Position numbers and translations under genes: made by a program
Origin: an uncultured Lachnospiraceae bacterium
GTDB taxonomy: Bacteria; Bacillota; Clostridia; Lachnospirales; Lachnospiraceae
Assembly (NCBI GenBank): GCA_947176965.1
Contig: CAMWSU010000007.1
Location: 1 to 59,100 of the forward strand
Length of the DNA stretch: 59,100 nucleotides
Reading direction: 5' to 3'
The notes under the pieces: model-generated
Seen by the model: only the letters and a program-made list of their open reading frames with translations
Told to the model about the DNA's origin: nothing
Databases searched by the model: none
Shown: one piece after another, positions 1 to 7,712 of the stretch
Position numbering within the stretch: position 1 is the stretch's first letter
Layout: each line of letters opens with the position of its first letter

Positions 1-98
1 TCATGTAGATTGGTGAAAATGATGACCTGCCCGTCAGATATTACGGAGCGGCCATCCCGTTTCATGGTGAGATTGAATGTCACGGGGCAAACAGTTCT

Positions 99-899
99 AT
101 GATTCCGGTCATTACCTATGAGCTGGAGGGACAGGAAACTGAGGTGCGTCCCGATTACGACGGGGAAAAAAGAATCTTCGGAATGGATTTGGCAATGAAC
201 CTGAAAATCTGTATGTATCACGAGGATACCGTGTCGGTCATCACCGATATGTATGCGGTCGATCACGAGCTTCAATTGAAGGTGCGTCCCGCGAAGCTGC
301 AGACCTTACGGATGCAGAACGAGGGGAACTATAAGCTGGGCGGAAGGATTCATGCGGGCAGCCCCTCTTCCCATATTTTGCAGCTTTTATATACGGAGGC
401 TACAGCGCGCGTGACGGGCAGCCGTATCACTCCTGAGGGCATTGAAGCGGACGGTGTTCTGGAGATAAAAGGAGTCTTTATCACGGGTGATGATGAGATG
501 CCATACGGTGTGATACACGGGAATCTGCCATTCCGTGAGACGATTGATGCAGAGGGACTTACCGGAGATTGCAGCTATCAGCTCACCTGTCAGTGTGATG
601 ACGTGAATGTCAGCATGGTGGACAGCGAGGAGATTGACGTGAAGGCGTCGGTGCGGATTCGTGCCGTAGTCTATGATACGAGGGAGATGAACTTGATCGA
701 GGATGCGACTCTTTCGTCTCCCGATTATGAGAAGCTCGGCAGTCTGCCGGGAATGGCGATCCTGTTATTTGAGCAGGGGGATACGCTTTGGAATGTCGGC
801 AAGCAATATTGTCTGCCGGTACAGCGGCTGCGTGAGTTAAACGGGATTGCGGACAAAAAAGAACCTGCGCCGGGCAGCAGGATTTTGATCGTAAAATAA
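99..899 (+). CDS. DUF3794 and LysM domain protein (5'-truncated ORF)
   Basis: A 266-residue reading frame with DUF3794-type beta-rich sequence in the N-terminal two thirds and a C-terminal LysM domain (about residues 222-265, with the LFEQGDTLWNVGKQYCLP core). Proteins of this architecture are spore-coat or cortex-associated in Clostridia; LysM binds peptidoglycan. The ATG at 99 has no convincing ribosome binding site. The same frame stays open upstream to 9 and encodes DUF3794-like sequence (IGENDDLPVRYYGAAIPF). It is closed by an in-frame TAG at 6-8, so the first ATG lies inside a domain. The gene is therefore either disrupted by that stop or reads in from outside the window. Family assignment is firm; the intactness of the gene is not. 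Confidence 0.75.
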   Translation: MIPVITYELEGQETEVRPDYDGEKRIFGMDLAMNLKICMYHEDTVSVITDMYAVDHELQLKVRPAKLQTLRMQNEGNYKLGGRIHAGSPSSHILQLLYTEATARVTGSRITPEGIEADGVLEIKGVFITGDDEMPYGVIHGNLPFRETIDAEGLTGDCSYQLTCQCDDVNVSMVDSEEIDVKASVRIRAVVYDTREMNLIEDATLSSPDYEKLGSLPGMAILLFEQGDTLWNVGKQYCLPVQRLRELNGIADKKEPAPGSRILIVK

Positions 900-910
900 A
901 TAGGGGAATA

Positions 911-1112
911 GGCAATTGCGAAACGCCTAAATAAAGTTTTCAGACTGAGCAAAATATACATTCCAGCGCAGGCACGTTTTCGCTACAGTTCGGACGTAAT
1001 GGTACATAGCATGCGAAATTACCGCATGCAAGTACCAACGTCCTCACAGTGCCTGCTTATGGAATGAGATATTTTGCTCAAAGAAATAATTATATTGCGT
1101 TTCGCAATTGCT
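911..1112. repeat. Long imperfect palindrome, MITE-like
   Basis: The outer arms CAATTGCGAAACGC (913-926) and GCGTTTCGCAATTG (1097-1110) are exact reverse complements. Nested inside are TGAGCAAAATAT (946-957) with ATATTTTGCTCA (1069-1080), a pair around 961-976 and 1049-1065, and a central pair around 1001-1045. The whole roughly 200-bp segment can fold into one long hairpin. The same terminal motif bounds a shorter copy at 22837-22911. It has no coding capacity and sits after the DUF3794/LysM gene. Confidence 0.75.
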
Positions 1113-1296
1113 GAAAATAAGAAAAAGGAAAGCCGGCAGTGAAAGAAACAGATCGGGGCAGCAGTCGGAACCGCGTAAGTCGGTTTCGGCTGCTGCTTTT
1201 GTCATGCTCACTTGGCGTGTGGTTTTGACCGCTGTTTTGTCGTGTCGGTTTCGTCGGCACTATCCGTTTGTCCGTATGGTTTGTATCGGGTGGCGG

Positions 1297-1346
1297 TTGA
1301 CGAATGTTCCAAGATTGTATATAATTAAGTACAATCATGTATACAA
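1297..1346 (+). promoter_or_regulatory. Promoter of the ispE operon with possible GntR operator
   Basis: TTGACG at 1297-1302, a 17-bp spacer and TATAAT at 1320-1325 form a near-consensus sigma-A promoter. ATGTATACAA (1337-1346), just after the expected start point, resembles the palindromic sites bound by FCD-type GntR regulators. One such regulator is encoded in this operon at 2425. The promoter is seen directly; the operator is an inference. Confidence 0.65.
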
Positions 1347-1425
1347 AATGCAATCAAAGATGCGGGGTTCTCTTCCGGAGCATTCACCGGCGGAACCGTA
1401 ACGCATTAAAATACTGAGGTGGCAA

Positions 1426-2307
1426 ATGGAACAATTGGCAAAAAAAGCATATGCGAAACTGAATCTGGTACTGGATGTGTGTCATAAGCGGGCAGACGGC
1501 TATCATGAGCTGCGAACCGTGATGCAGACCGTCAGCCTGTTTGATGAGCTGACATTTCATAAGCGCGACGATCGGGAGATCCGGCTTGAGGTACACGCGG
1601 CGGGAGCGGATGTGCCGTGCGATCAGAATAATCTGGTTCATCGTGCGGTCAGCGCCGTCATGGAACGGTATGAGGCATGCGGCGGCATGGACATTGTGTT
1701 AAAAAAGCAGATTCCGGCTGCGGCGGGGATGGCGGGCGGCAGCTCGGATGCGGCAGCAGCGATCCTGGCATGTGATGAGCTTTACAATCTGCACATGGAC
1801 AGGCAGACAATGTGTGAGATCGCGGTGAAAATCGGCGCGGACGTCCCGTATTGCCTGACCGGAGGAACCGTACTGTGCGAGGGGATCGGCGAGATCATGA
1901 CGCCGCTTCCGGAGCTTCCAAAGCTATATTTTGTTATTGTAAAACCCGACGTCAGCGTATCCACGGCAGCGGTTTACAGTTCTTTGGACGGCGCACCCAA
2001 TACGTGGCATCCCGATGTGGACGGGATGATACGTGCGATCAAAAAACAGGACGCTGCTTTGATCACGGATTGTCTTGGCAATGTCTTGGAGAGTGTGACG
2101 ATCCCGCAGTATCCGGTCATTGAGGAGAGAAAACAACTGCTGTCTGACTGCGGTGCGCAGGGCGTTTTAATGAGCGGGAGCGGGCCGACCGTATTCGGCA
2201 TCTTTTTTGACAAAGAGCAGCAGAAAAAAGCATATGAGCTTCTGCGGCAGACGGACGGGATTGGGCAGGTCTTTATGGCGGAGCCGGTCGCGGACACTCA
2301 TAGTTGA
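1426..2307 (+). CDS. ispE: 4-diphosphocytidyl-2-C-methyl-D-erythritol kinase
   Basis: GHMP-family kinase of the non-mevalonate isoprenoid pathway; it phosphorylates CDP-methylerythritol at the 2-hydroxyl with ATP in the cytosol. The N-terminal KAYAKLNLVLDV segment and the glycine-rich ATP loop PAAAGMAGGSSDAA (residues 97-110) are diagnostic, and the C-terminal GVLMSGSGPTVFG motif is present. The 293-residue length is normal. The ATG follows GAGGTGG at a good distance. It is the first gene after a strong promoter and probably starts an operon with the GntR regulator and murI. Confidence 0.96.
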   Translation: MEQLAKKAYAKLNLVLDVCHKRADGYHELRTVMQTVSLFDELTFHKRDDREIRLEVHAAGADVPCDQNNLVHRAVSAVMERYEACGGMDIVLKKQIPAAAGMAGGSSDAAAAILACDELYNLHMDRQTMCEIAVKIGADVPYCLTGGTVLCEGIGEIMTPLPELPKLYFVIVKPDVSVSTAAVYSSLDGAPNTWHPDVDGMIRAIKKQDAALITDCLGNVLESVTIPQYPVIEERKQLLSDCGAQGVLMSGSGPTVFGIFFDKEQQKKAYELLRQTDGIGQVFMAEPVADTHS

Positions 2308-2424
2308 CGCAGCAGTTCGATAGGAAGCGGAGCCGGAGCCGCGGCAGGCGGTAACGCGGAAGTAAGGCAAAAACAAAACAATGACTGCCTCATAGGGGAT
2401 GGGACGGAAAGGGAGGATAAATCT

Positions 2425-3114
2425 ATGGGCTATGATCCACTTGCAAACACACAGCTTCAGCTCGGTATGGACGAATATCTTCCGCTGCGCGATGTGGTTT
2501 TTAATACGCTGCGTCAGGCGATCCTCAGGGGGGAGCTCAAGCCGGGAGAGCGGCTGATGGAAATCCACCTTGCGGAGAAGCTGGGCGTCAGCAGGACGCC
2601 GATCAGGGAGGCGATCCGTAAGCTGGAACTGGAGGGACTTGTCACAATGATCCCGCGGAGGGGCGCGGAGGTGGCGCGCATTACCGAGAAAAATCTGCGG
2701 GATGTGCTGGAGGTGCGGCGTGAGCTCGATGCATTTTCCTGCGAACTGGCGTGTGACAGGATCACAAAGCAGGAGGGTGAGGAGCTGCACCGGGCATGCG
2801 AGGAATTTGCGGCGGCGACCGCAACGCGGGATGCGACGGTGATCGCGGAAGCGGATGTAAAGCTTCATGACATTATCGTGCATGCGGCAGGAAATGAGCG
2901 CTTGACCGAAATCTTAAATAACCTTTCCGAGCAGATGTACCGTTACCGGTTTGAATATATCAAAGATACGAACAATTATGAAAAGCTGGTGGAGGAGCAT
3001 CGGATCATTTACGAGAGTATCCTGAATAAGGACAAGCAGACAGCGGCGCAGACGGCGAGAGTACACATTGATAATCAGGAACGTTCGATTCTGAATTTAC
3101 TGCGCAGCGAATAG
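2425..3114 (+). CDS. GntR family regulator, FCD subfamily
   Basis: 229 residues. A winged helix-turn-helix (about residues 22-85, with GERLMEIHLAEKLGVSRTPI) is followed by an all-helical FCD ligand-binding domain (about 95-220) whose H and D residues typically bind a metal. Such repressors usually respond to small carboxylates or sugar acids; the ligand cannot be told here. The ATG is preceded by GGGAGGA. It lies 117 nt after ispE and is probably co-transcribed. The GTATAC-containing site at 1337-1346 could be its own operator. Confidence 0.9.
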   Translation: MGYDPLANTQLQLGMDEYLPLRDVVFNTLRQAILRGELKPGERLMEIHLAEKLGVSRTPIREAIRKLELEGLVTMIPRRGAEVARITEKNLRDVLEVRRELDAFSCELACDRITKQEGEELHRACEEFAAATATRDATVIAEADVKLHDIIVHAAGNERLTEILNNLSEQMYRYRFEYIKDTNNYEKLVEEHRIIYESILNKDKQTAAQTARVHIDNQERSILNLLRSE

Positions 3115-3187
3115 GATAGGGTAGAGGGCTGTATATTTTCCGATGAGCGGGAAAGACTCCGAGTAAGTAAACAGATCGGAGGATAGT

Positions 3188-3520
3188 ATGAAGCAGCTCA
3201 GAAAAAGAACAATACTATTGGGCGCTGCAGCGCTGTGCTGGGGAATCATGTTCCCCGAATATACCTTTACGCCGGACAGCTACACCGTGTTTGTGCAGGA
3301 GGCGGAAGAGGCAGACGAAGCGGATGAAACAGAAGGAACGGAAGAAGCGGGAAGTGCACAGGAACTGTACCGGGCGATTCAAAGTGGGAAAGTCCGTTAT
3401 CGCTTCCGGTTTTACGAGTATCTGAAAAATTATCTTTTCAGCATGACGGAAAGCGGATCGGAGGGAGACGCATTCCTACGGCGCGGACTTTGTATGATGC
3501 TAAGGGACGCCGGGATTTGA
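3188..3520 (+). CDS. Small exported acidic protein of unknown function
   Basis: 110 residues, not recognised. The N-terminus (basic MKQLRKR, then a hydrophobic stretch to about residue 25) looks like a signal peptide. It is followed by a strongly acidic Glu/Asp/Thr-rich linker (about 36-55) and a helical C-terminus. A strong ribosome binding site CGGAGGA precedes the ATG. It sits between the GntR gene and murI in the same direction, 19 nt before murI, so it is probably part of the operon. Confidence 0.6.
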   Translation: MKQLRKRTILLGAAALCWGIMFPEYTFTPDSYTVFVQEAEEADEADETEGTEEAGSAQELYRAIQSGKVRYRFRFYEYLKNYLFSMTESGSEGDAFLRRGLCMMLRDAGI

Positions 3521-3538
3521 AGGGGGCATCGTTTATCT

Positions 3539-4372
3539 ATGGAACATACGGGATTAGACAGGTATGCGCCGATCGGGGTGTTTGACTCCGGGGTCGGCGG
3601 GCTGACTGTGGCACGCGAGATCATGAGACAGATACCGAACGAGCATATCGTGTATTTCGGAGATACCGCGCGTGTTCCTTACGGAAGCAAATCGAAGGAA
3701 ACCGTTACAAAATATTCGGAACAGATCGTTCGTTTTTTACAGACACAGCATGTCAAGGCAATCGTGGTCGCCTGTAATACGGCGAGCGCCTGTGCGCTGG
3801 ATACGATCGAAAAGGATATTGACATTCCGATCATTGGCGTGGTGAAGCCGGGAGCGAAAGTGGCGGTGTCGGTGACACAGAACGGGAAGATCGGCGTGAT
3901 CGGAACGGCGGCGACGATCGACAGCCATATTTACAGCGATTACATACAACAATTGGATCCATCCATGCAGAGCATCGGAAAGGCATGCCCGCTCTTTTGC
4001 CCGCTTGTCGAGGAGGGATTGTGGGAAGACCCTGTTACGGACGAGATCGCGTCGCGCTATCTTTCAGAGCTGATTGATGTCGGCATTGACACGTTGATTT
4101 TGGGCTGCACCCATTATCCGCTGATCCGCAAGGCAATCGGAAGAATTGTCGGTGAGGGCGTCACGCTCGTGAATCCCGCGTATGAAACGGCATTGGAGCT
4201 GCGGGCGCTTCTGAACAGTAACGGTCTGCTCAATGACCGGAAGCCGGAACTTGGCGCAAATCAGTATCAGTTTTTTGTATCGGATGCGGCGGAGAAATTT
4301 AAGACATTTGCCAACTCCATCATTAAATACGGGATTTTGACGGCAAAGACCGTGCATATCGAAGAATACTAG
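3539..4372 (+). CDS. murI: Glutamate racemase
   Basis: Cofactor-independent racemase supplying D-glutamate for peptidoglycan. It has the IGVFDSGVGGLTV N-terminal signature, catalytic cysteines in VACNTAS (C79) and LGCTHYPL (C190), and the DTARVPYG loop. The length of 277 residues is typical. The start fits a GAAGGGGG ribosome binding site upstream. It is followed closely by the DUF1934 gene. Confidence 0.97.
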   Translation: MEHTGLDRYAPIGVFDSGVGGLTVAREIMRQIPNEHIVYFGDTARVPYGSKSKETVTKYSEQIVRFLQTQHVKAIVVACNTASACALDTIEKDIDIPIIGVVKPGAKVAVSVTQNGKIGVIGTAATIDSHIYSDYIQQLDPSMQSIGKACPLFCPLVEEGLWEDPVTDEIASRYLSELIDVGIDTLILGCTHYPLIRKAIGRIVGEGVTLVNPAYETALELRALLNSNGLLNDRKPELGANQYQFFVSDAAEKFKTFANSIIKYGILTAKTVHIEEY

Positions 4373-4385
4373 AGGATGAACAGCT

Positions 4386-4838
4386 ATGACAAAGGAAGTT
4401 ATCGCCGCGATCCGCGGATTGCACTTTTCATTGGAAGACGGCACGGATCAAATAGAAACGATCACGCCTGCAGAATATTTTTACCGGAGCGGGTGCCACT
4501 ATCTGATTTATGAGGATGTGGATGAGGGAAGCGGGCAGAGGACGAAAAATCTGCTGAAGTGGAAGCCGCATCTCGCGGAACTGACAAGAAAAGGCATGAT
4601 CGACGTACATATGGTTTTTGAGGAGCAAAAAAAGAATGTCTCCCGCTATACGACGCCGTTTGGGAGCGTGACGGTCGGCATTGATACGTCGAAGGTGGAT
4701 ATGAACGAGGAGGCGAAAAAAATCACGCTTTCAGTCGATTACGCGCTGGACATTAATTATGAGCAGTTCGCGACCTGTAAGATCGGTGTGGAGATCAGCG
4801 CAAGGGATGCGGGAATTCATTTGGTGAATTGCCAATGA
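4386..4838 (+). CDS. DUF1934 beta-barrel protein (YwiB-like)
   Basis: 150 residues resembling the DUF1934/YwiB family, small calycin-like beta-barrels of unknown function common in Firmicutes. The conserved order is an IRG-H-F-L segment, an ITPAEYF/YLIYED strand pair, a K-D-VHMVFEEQKK strand and a YTTPFGSVTVGIDT turn. It begins 13 nt after murI and is probably translated from the same message. Confidence 0.8.
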   Translation: MTKEVIAAIRGLHFSLEDGTDQIETITPAEYFYRSGCHYLIYEDVDEGSGQRTKNLLKWKPHLAELTRKGMIDVHMVFEEQKKNVSRYTTPFGSVTVGIDTSKVDMNEEAKKITLSVDYALDINYEQFATCKIGVEISARDAGIHLVNCQ

Positions 4839-4867
4839 TCAGTGATTGAGGGAAGCGGAGGCTTGGG

Positions 4868-5851
4868 ATGGCAACAATCAAAGAAATTGCGGAGATCGTA
4901 GGCGTATCAAGCGCGGCGGTTTCCAGAGTACTGAATTATGATGAGGGAATATCGGTCAGCGATGAGACGAGAGAAGCCATTTTTGCGGCAGCGGAAAGGG
5001 TTGGATATAAAAAGAGGGTTATCTATCCGAAAATAGAGAATGTCGCGCTGCTTTATTTTACGGATAATGAGGACGAGCTGGAAGATGTTTTTTATCATGG
5101 GGTAAAAGATGAGATCATCGGACAGGCAGAAAAGATGAATATCCGGTTAAGTGTATTCGACCGTCAGGACGGAATGGACGCGATCCCGAGGAATCTGAAT
5201 GCCTTTATTGCGGTCGGGTGGCTGAACAGAAAAGAACTTGACAAGCTGTATCAAATCTGCAAAAACGGTGTATTTATAGGAACTTCCCCGGATGAAAAAC
5301 ATTATGACGCTGTCAGACCGAACATGGACTCTTTTTTGACCCAGATGGTGGATTATTTTATGGAGAAGGGACATCAATCGATCGGTTTTATCGGGGGGAG
5401 TGATCGCAACATTGATACCGGCGAACCGTCCATGGATATTCGGGAATGGTCATTTCGACAAAGCGCTGCCTATTATCATTGCCTGAATGAGGAATATATT
5501 CTGATATCGGAGAGCTTTACCGTTTCGGAAGGCTACCGCCTCGGCAAGGAGCTTCTGAAAAAAGAAAAACTTCCTACCGCACTGTGTATCGCAAGTGATA
5601 CGCTGGCGGTCGGTGTGCTGCAGGCGTTAAATGAGGAGGGAGTCCAGATACCGGAACAGATTGCGCTGTTCAGCATCAATGATGTGAACATTGCAAAATA
5701 TCTGTCCCCGCCGCTTACAACGATTCACATTGACATTCCGTGTATTTGCGAGACGGCGTTGGAGTTATTGAGAAGTCGGGTGTTACACGGCGGAACGATC
5801 ACAAAATCGGTTTTTGTGAATGGGATTCCCGTTTTTCGGAAAAGCTGTTGA
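4868..5851 (+). CDS. LacI family regulator of the galactan operon
   Basis: 327 residues. The N-terminal HTH is TIKEIAEIVGVSSAAVSRVLN (residues 3-23), followed by a periplasmic-binding-protein-like effector domain (about 60-325). It lies directly upstream of, and in the same direction as, a galactan uptake and degradation operon, so it is probably the functional counterpart of GanR. It has its own downstream terminator at 5863-5892, so it is transcribed separately from the structural genes. Its likely operators are the near-identical palindromes at 5919-5931 and 5994-6006. Confidence 0.9.
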   Translation: MATIKEIAEIVGVSSAAVSRVLNYDEGISVSDETREAIFAAAERVGYKKRVIYPKIENVALLYFTDNEDELEDVFYHGVKDEIIGQAEKMNIRLSVFDRQDGMDAIPRNLNAFIAVGWLNRKELDKLYQICKNGVFIGTSPDEKHYDAVRPNMDSFLTQMVDYFMEKGHQSIGFIGGSDRNIDTGEPSMDIREWSFRQSAAYYHCLNEEYILISESFTVSEGYRLGKELLKKEKLPTALCIASDTLAVGVLQALNEEGVQIPEQIALFSINDVNIAKYLSPPLTTIHIDIPCICETALELLRSRVLHGGTITKSVFVNGIPVFRKSC

Positions 5852-5862
5852 GGAAGCTGCAA

Positions 5863-5892
5863 AAGAATGGCGCTTTGCGCCGTTCTTTTTTT
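5863..5892 (+). terminator. Intrinsic terminator after the LacI gene
   Basis: AAGAATGGCGC, loop TTT, GCGCCGTTCTT forms a strong stem and is followed by a run of T. It separates the regulator from the galactan operon. Confidence 0.9.
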
Positions 5893-5918
5893 GTGCAGAT
5901 TCACTAAAGTACAGAGCT

Positions 5919-6040
5919 GGAAATTATTTATATAGTGAAAATAGCGTGTCTCATCTTGACAAATAGGATGCGCAATGCTATACTTCCAAGAAAGTAAATA
6001 ATTTACCTAATACATGATAAATAATTAATTGCATTTATCA
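5919..6040 (+). promoter_or_regulatory. Galactan operon promoter with paired operators
   Basis: TTGACA (5956-5961), a 17-bp spacer and TATACT (5979-5984) give a near-consensus promoter. A perfect 13-bp palindrome GTAAATAATTTAC lies at 5994-6006, over the start region. An 11/13 match to the same palindrome lies at 5919-5931, 75 bp upstream. A further inverted repeat TGATAAAT (6015-6022) / ATTTATCA (6033-6040) follows. The geometry suits looping repression by the adjacent LacI protein. Confidence 0.75.
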
Positions 6041-6068
6041 GACGATGTTTATTGGAAGGAGAGAAAAC

Positions 6069-6623
6069 ATGAAAAAGAAGTTATTGGGAGTACTATTGGC
6101 AGTTGGAATGTTAGCCGCATTGACGGCCTGCGGACAGAAAGGGGCGGCAAAAGCAACACCGGATGCGAACGGAAATTATCTGGTAAACGGAAGCTTCGAG
6201 GAAGCGGATTTTACCGGATGGACCGTGACGAACATTGATAATGTGACGGAGGAAGTGAATATTTATGACCGTGAGACAGACTGCTTTGAGGGCGTGCAGT
6301 CCCTCCATTTTTATTCAGGGAGTACAAATGTGAATTTCACGGCGGAGCAGACGGTTTCCGGCTTAGAGGACGGAAGCTATAAGCTGACCGCACATGTGCA
6401 GGGAGAAGCTGCCGGCGACGAGAATGCTTCCGTTGTTTTTTATGCGATCGTGGACGGGAAAGAAATCAAAGCGGACGGTGAATTAAACGGATATGTGAAC
6501 TGGTATACGGCGGAGCTTTCCGGATTGACGCCGACGGACGGAGAGATCACGGTAGGAGTCAGGGTAACGACGGCACCGGGCGGCTGGGGAACTATCGACG
6601 ATATAACACTTGTGAAGGAGTAA
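6069..6623 (+). CDS. Lipoprotein with carbohydrate-binding module-like domain
   Basis: 184 residues from the ATG at 6069, which follows GGAAGGAG; a longer frame from 6045 lacks a better signal. It has a lipoprotein signal with lipobox LTAC. The mature part (from about residue 33) is a jelly-roll CBM-like domain (start LVNGSFEEADFTGWTV, end GTIDDITLVKE), reminiscent of galactan-binding CBM61 or related CBM4/9-type modules. No catalytic domain is present. The stop is 2 nt before the GH53 galactanase, which lies in the adjacent frame and has no signal peptide, so the pair may be a split CBM-GH53 protein. The CBM family is tentative. Confidence 0.7.
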   Translation: MKKKLLGVLLAVGMLAALTACGQKGAAKATPDANGNYLVNGSFEEADFTGWTVTNIDNVTEEVNIYDRETDCFEGVQSLHFYSGSTNVNFTAEQTVSGLEDGSYKLTAHVQGEAAGDENASVVFYAIVDGKEIKADGELNGYVNWYTAELSGLTPTDGEITVGVRVTTAPGGWGTIDDITLVKE

Positions 6624-6625
6624 GC

Positions 6626-7699
6626 GTGGAGATGATCAAGGGCATGGATGTATCTATGATCGCGGAACTGGAGTCTTACGGAGCATCCTATTATCTGAAT
6701 GGAAAAAAAGAAGATCTCTTTTGTCTCCTGAAAACATGCGGAGTCAATATGGTACGCCTCAGAATCTGGCCGGATCCCTATGATGAGGAGGGGAATCCGT
6801 ACGGCGGCGGAATGAATGACTTAAAGACAACGATCGAAATTGCGAAACGGGTAGTGGAAAACGGAATGGAAATCATGCTGGATTTTCATTATAGCGATTT
6901 TTGGGCGGACCCGTCAAAGCAGGTTAAACCGAAAGCATGGAAAGCGCTAAGCGGAAAAGAATTGGAGACGGCGGTATATTTACATACGGTTGACACATTA
7001 AAGGCTTTGAGAAATCAAAAGCTGATCCCGACAATGGTTCAGGTCGGAAATGAGATCACAAAGGGGCTGCTTTGGCCGGATGGATATGTGGATCAAACCG
7101 AGCGTATGGCGGCGCTGTTACAAGCCGGCATCAAGGGTGTGCGCGAAGAGTGTCCTGACGCAAAAATTGTGCTTCATTTGGACTTCGGTACGGATAATCA
7201 GATGTATCGGCAGTGGTTTGACCGGATCGAGCCGTATGCGCTTGATTTTGATGTGATCGGGATGTCCTATTATCCGCATTGGAACGGTAGTTTACAGTTA
7301 CTCTCGGATAATATGAATGACATCAGCAGCAGATACGGGAAAGAAGTTCTTGTAGCGGAAACCTCTATCGGCTTTACAACTGACACATTGGGGTGCAAGG
7401 GAATCGTATTTTCTGAGGCGCAGGAAAAAGCGACCGGTTATCCGGCTACCATGGAGGGACAGGAAGCATTTTTAAGAGAACTGTATAAAGCGGTGAGAAA
7501 CGTGCAGAACAAAAAAGGGATCGGCGTATTTTATTGGGAACCTGCGTGGCTTGCGATTCCGGATTGTACGTGGGCAAGCGAAAGCGGAAGGCTTTATATG
7601 AATGATCAGGCAGAGTCGGGGAACGCGATGGCAAATCAGGCGCTGTTTGACGCATCGGGAAATGCGAACAGTGCTTTGTTAAATCTGAAAACAATGTAG
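6626..7699 (+). CDS. GH53 endo-beta-1,4-galactanase, no signal peptide
   Basis: Hydrolyses beta-1,4-galactan side chains of pectin. The (beta/alpha)8 GH53 fold is recognisable from GMDVSM at the N-terminus, CGVNMVRLRIWPDP, LDFHYSDFWADP, the acid/base glutamate in VQVGNE (E143) and the nucleophile in VAETSIG (E245). Start is GTG 6626 or ATG 6632 after GAAGGAG. Unlike most GH53 enzymes it lacks any export signal. It is either cytoplasmic and acts on imported oligosaccharides, or is the detached catalytic half of the preceding lipoprotein, one frame away. Confidence 0.92.
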   Translation: MEMIKGMDVSMIAELESYGASYYLNGKKEDLFCLLKTCGVNMVRLRIWPDPYDEEGNPYGGGMNDLKTTIEIAKRVVENGMEIMLDFHYSDFWADPSKQVKPKAWKALSGKELETAVYLHTVDTLKALRNQKLIPTMVQVGNEITKGLLWPDGYVDQTERMAALLQAGIKGVREECPDAKIVLHLDFGTDNQMYRQWFDRIEPYALDFDVIGMSYYPHWNGSLQLLSDNMNDISSRYGKEVLVAETSIGFTTDTLGCKGIVFSEAQEKATGYPATMEGQEAFLRELYKAVRNVQNKKGIGVFYWEPAWLAIPDCTWASESGRLYMNDQAESGNAMANQALFDASGNANSALLNLKTM

Positions 7700-7712
7700 A
7701 CGGAGGATGACA

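Noticed and set aside
1108-1401. 97-codon plus-strand frame before ispE
   Set aside because: It covers the palindromic repeat and the ispE promoter, has no start signal and no protein-like pattern.
2167-2883. 238-codon minus-strand frame across ispE and the GntR gene
   Set aside because: Antisense to two recognised genes, rich in Arg/His/Pro as expected for a shadow frame.
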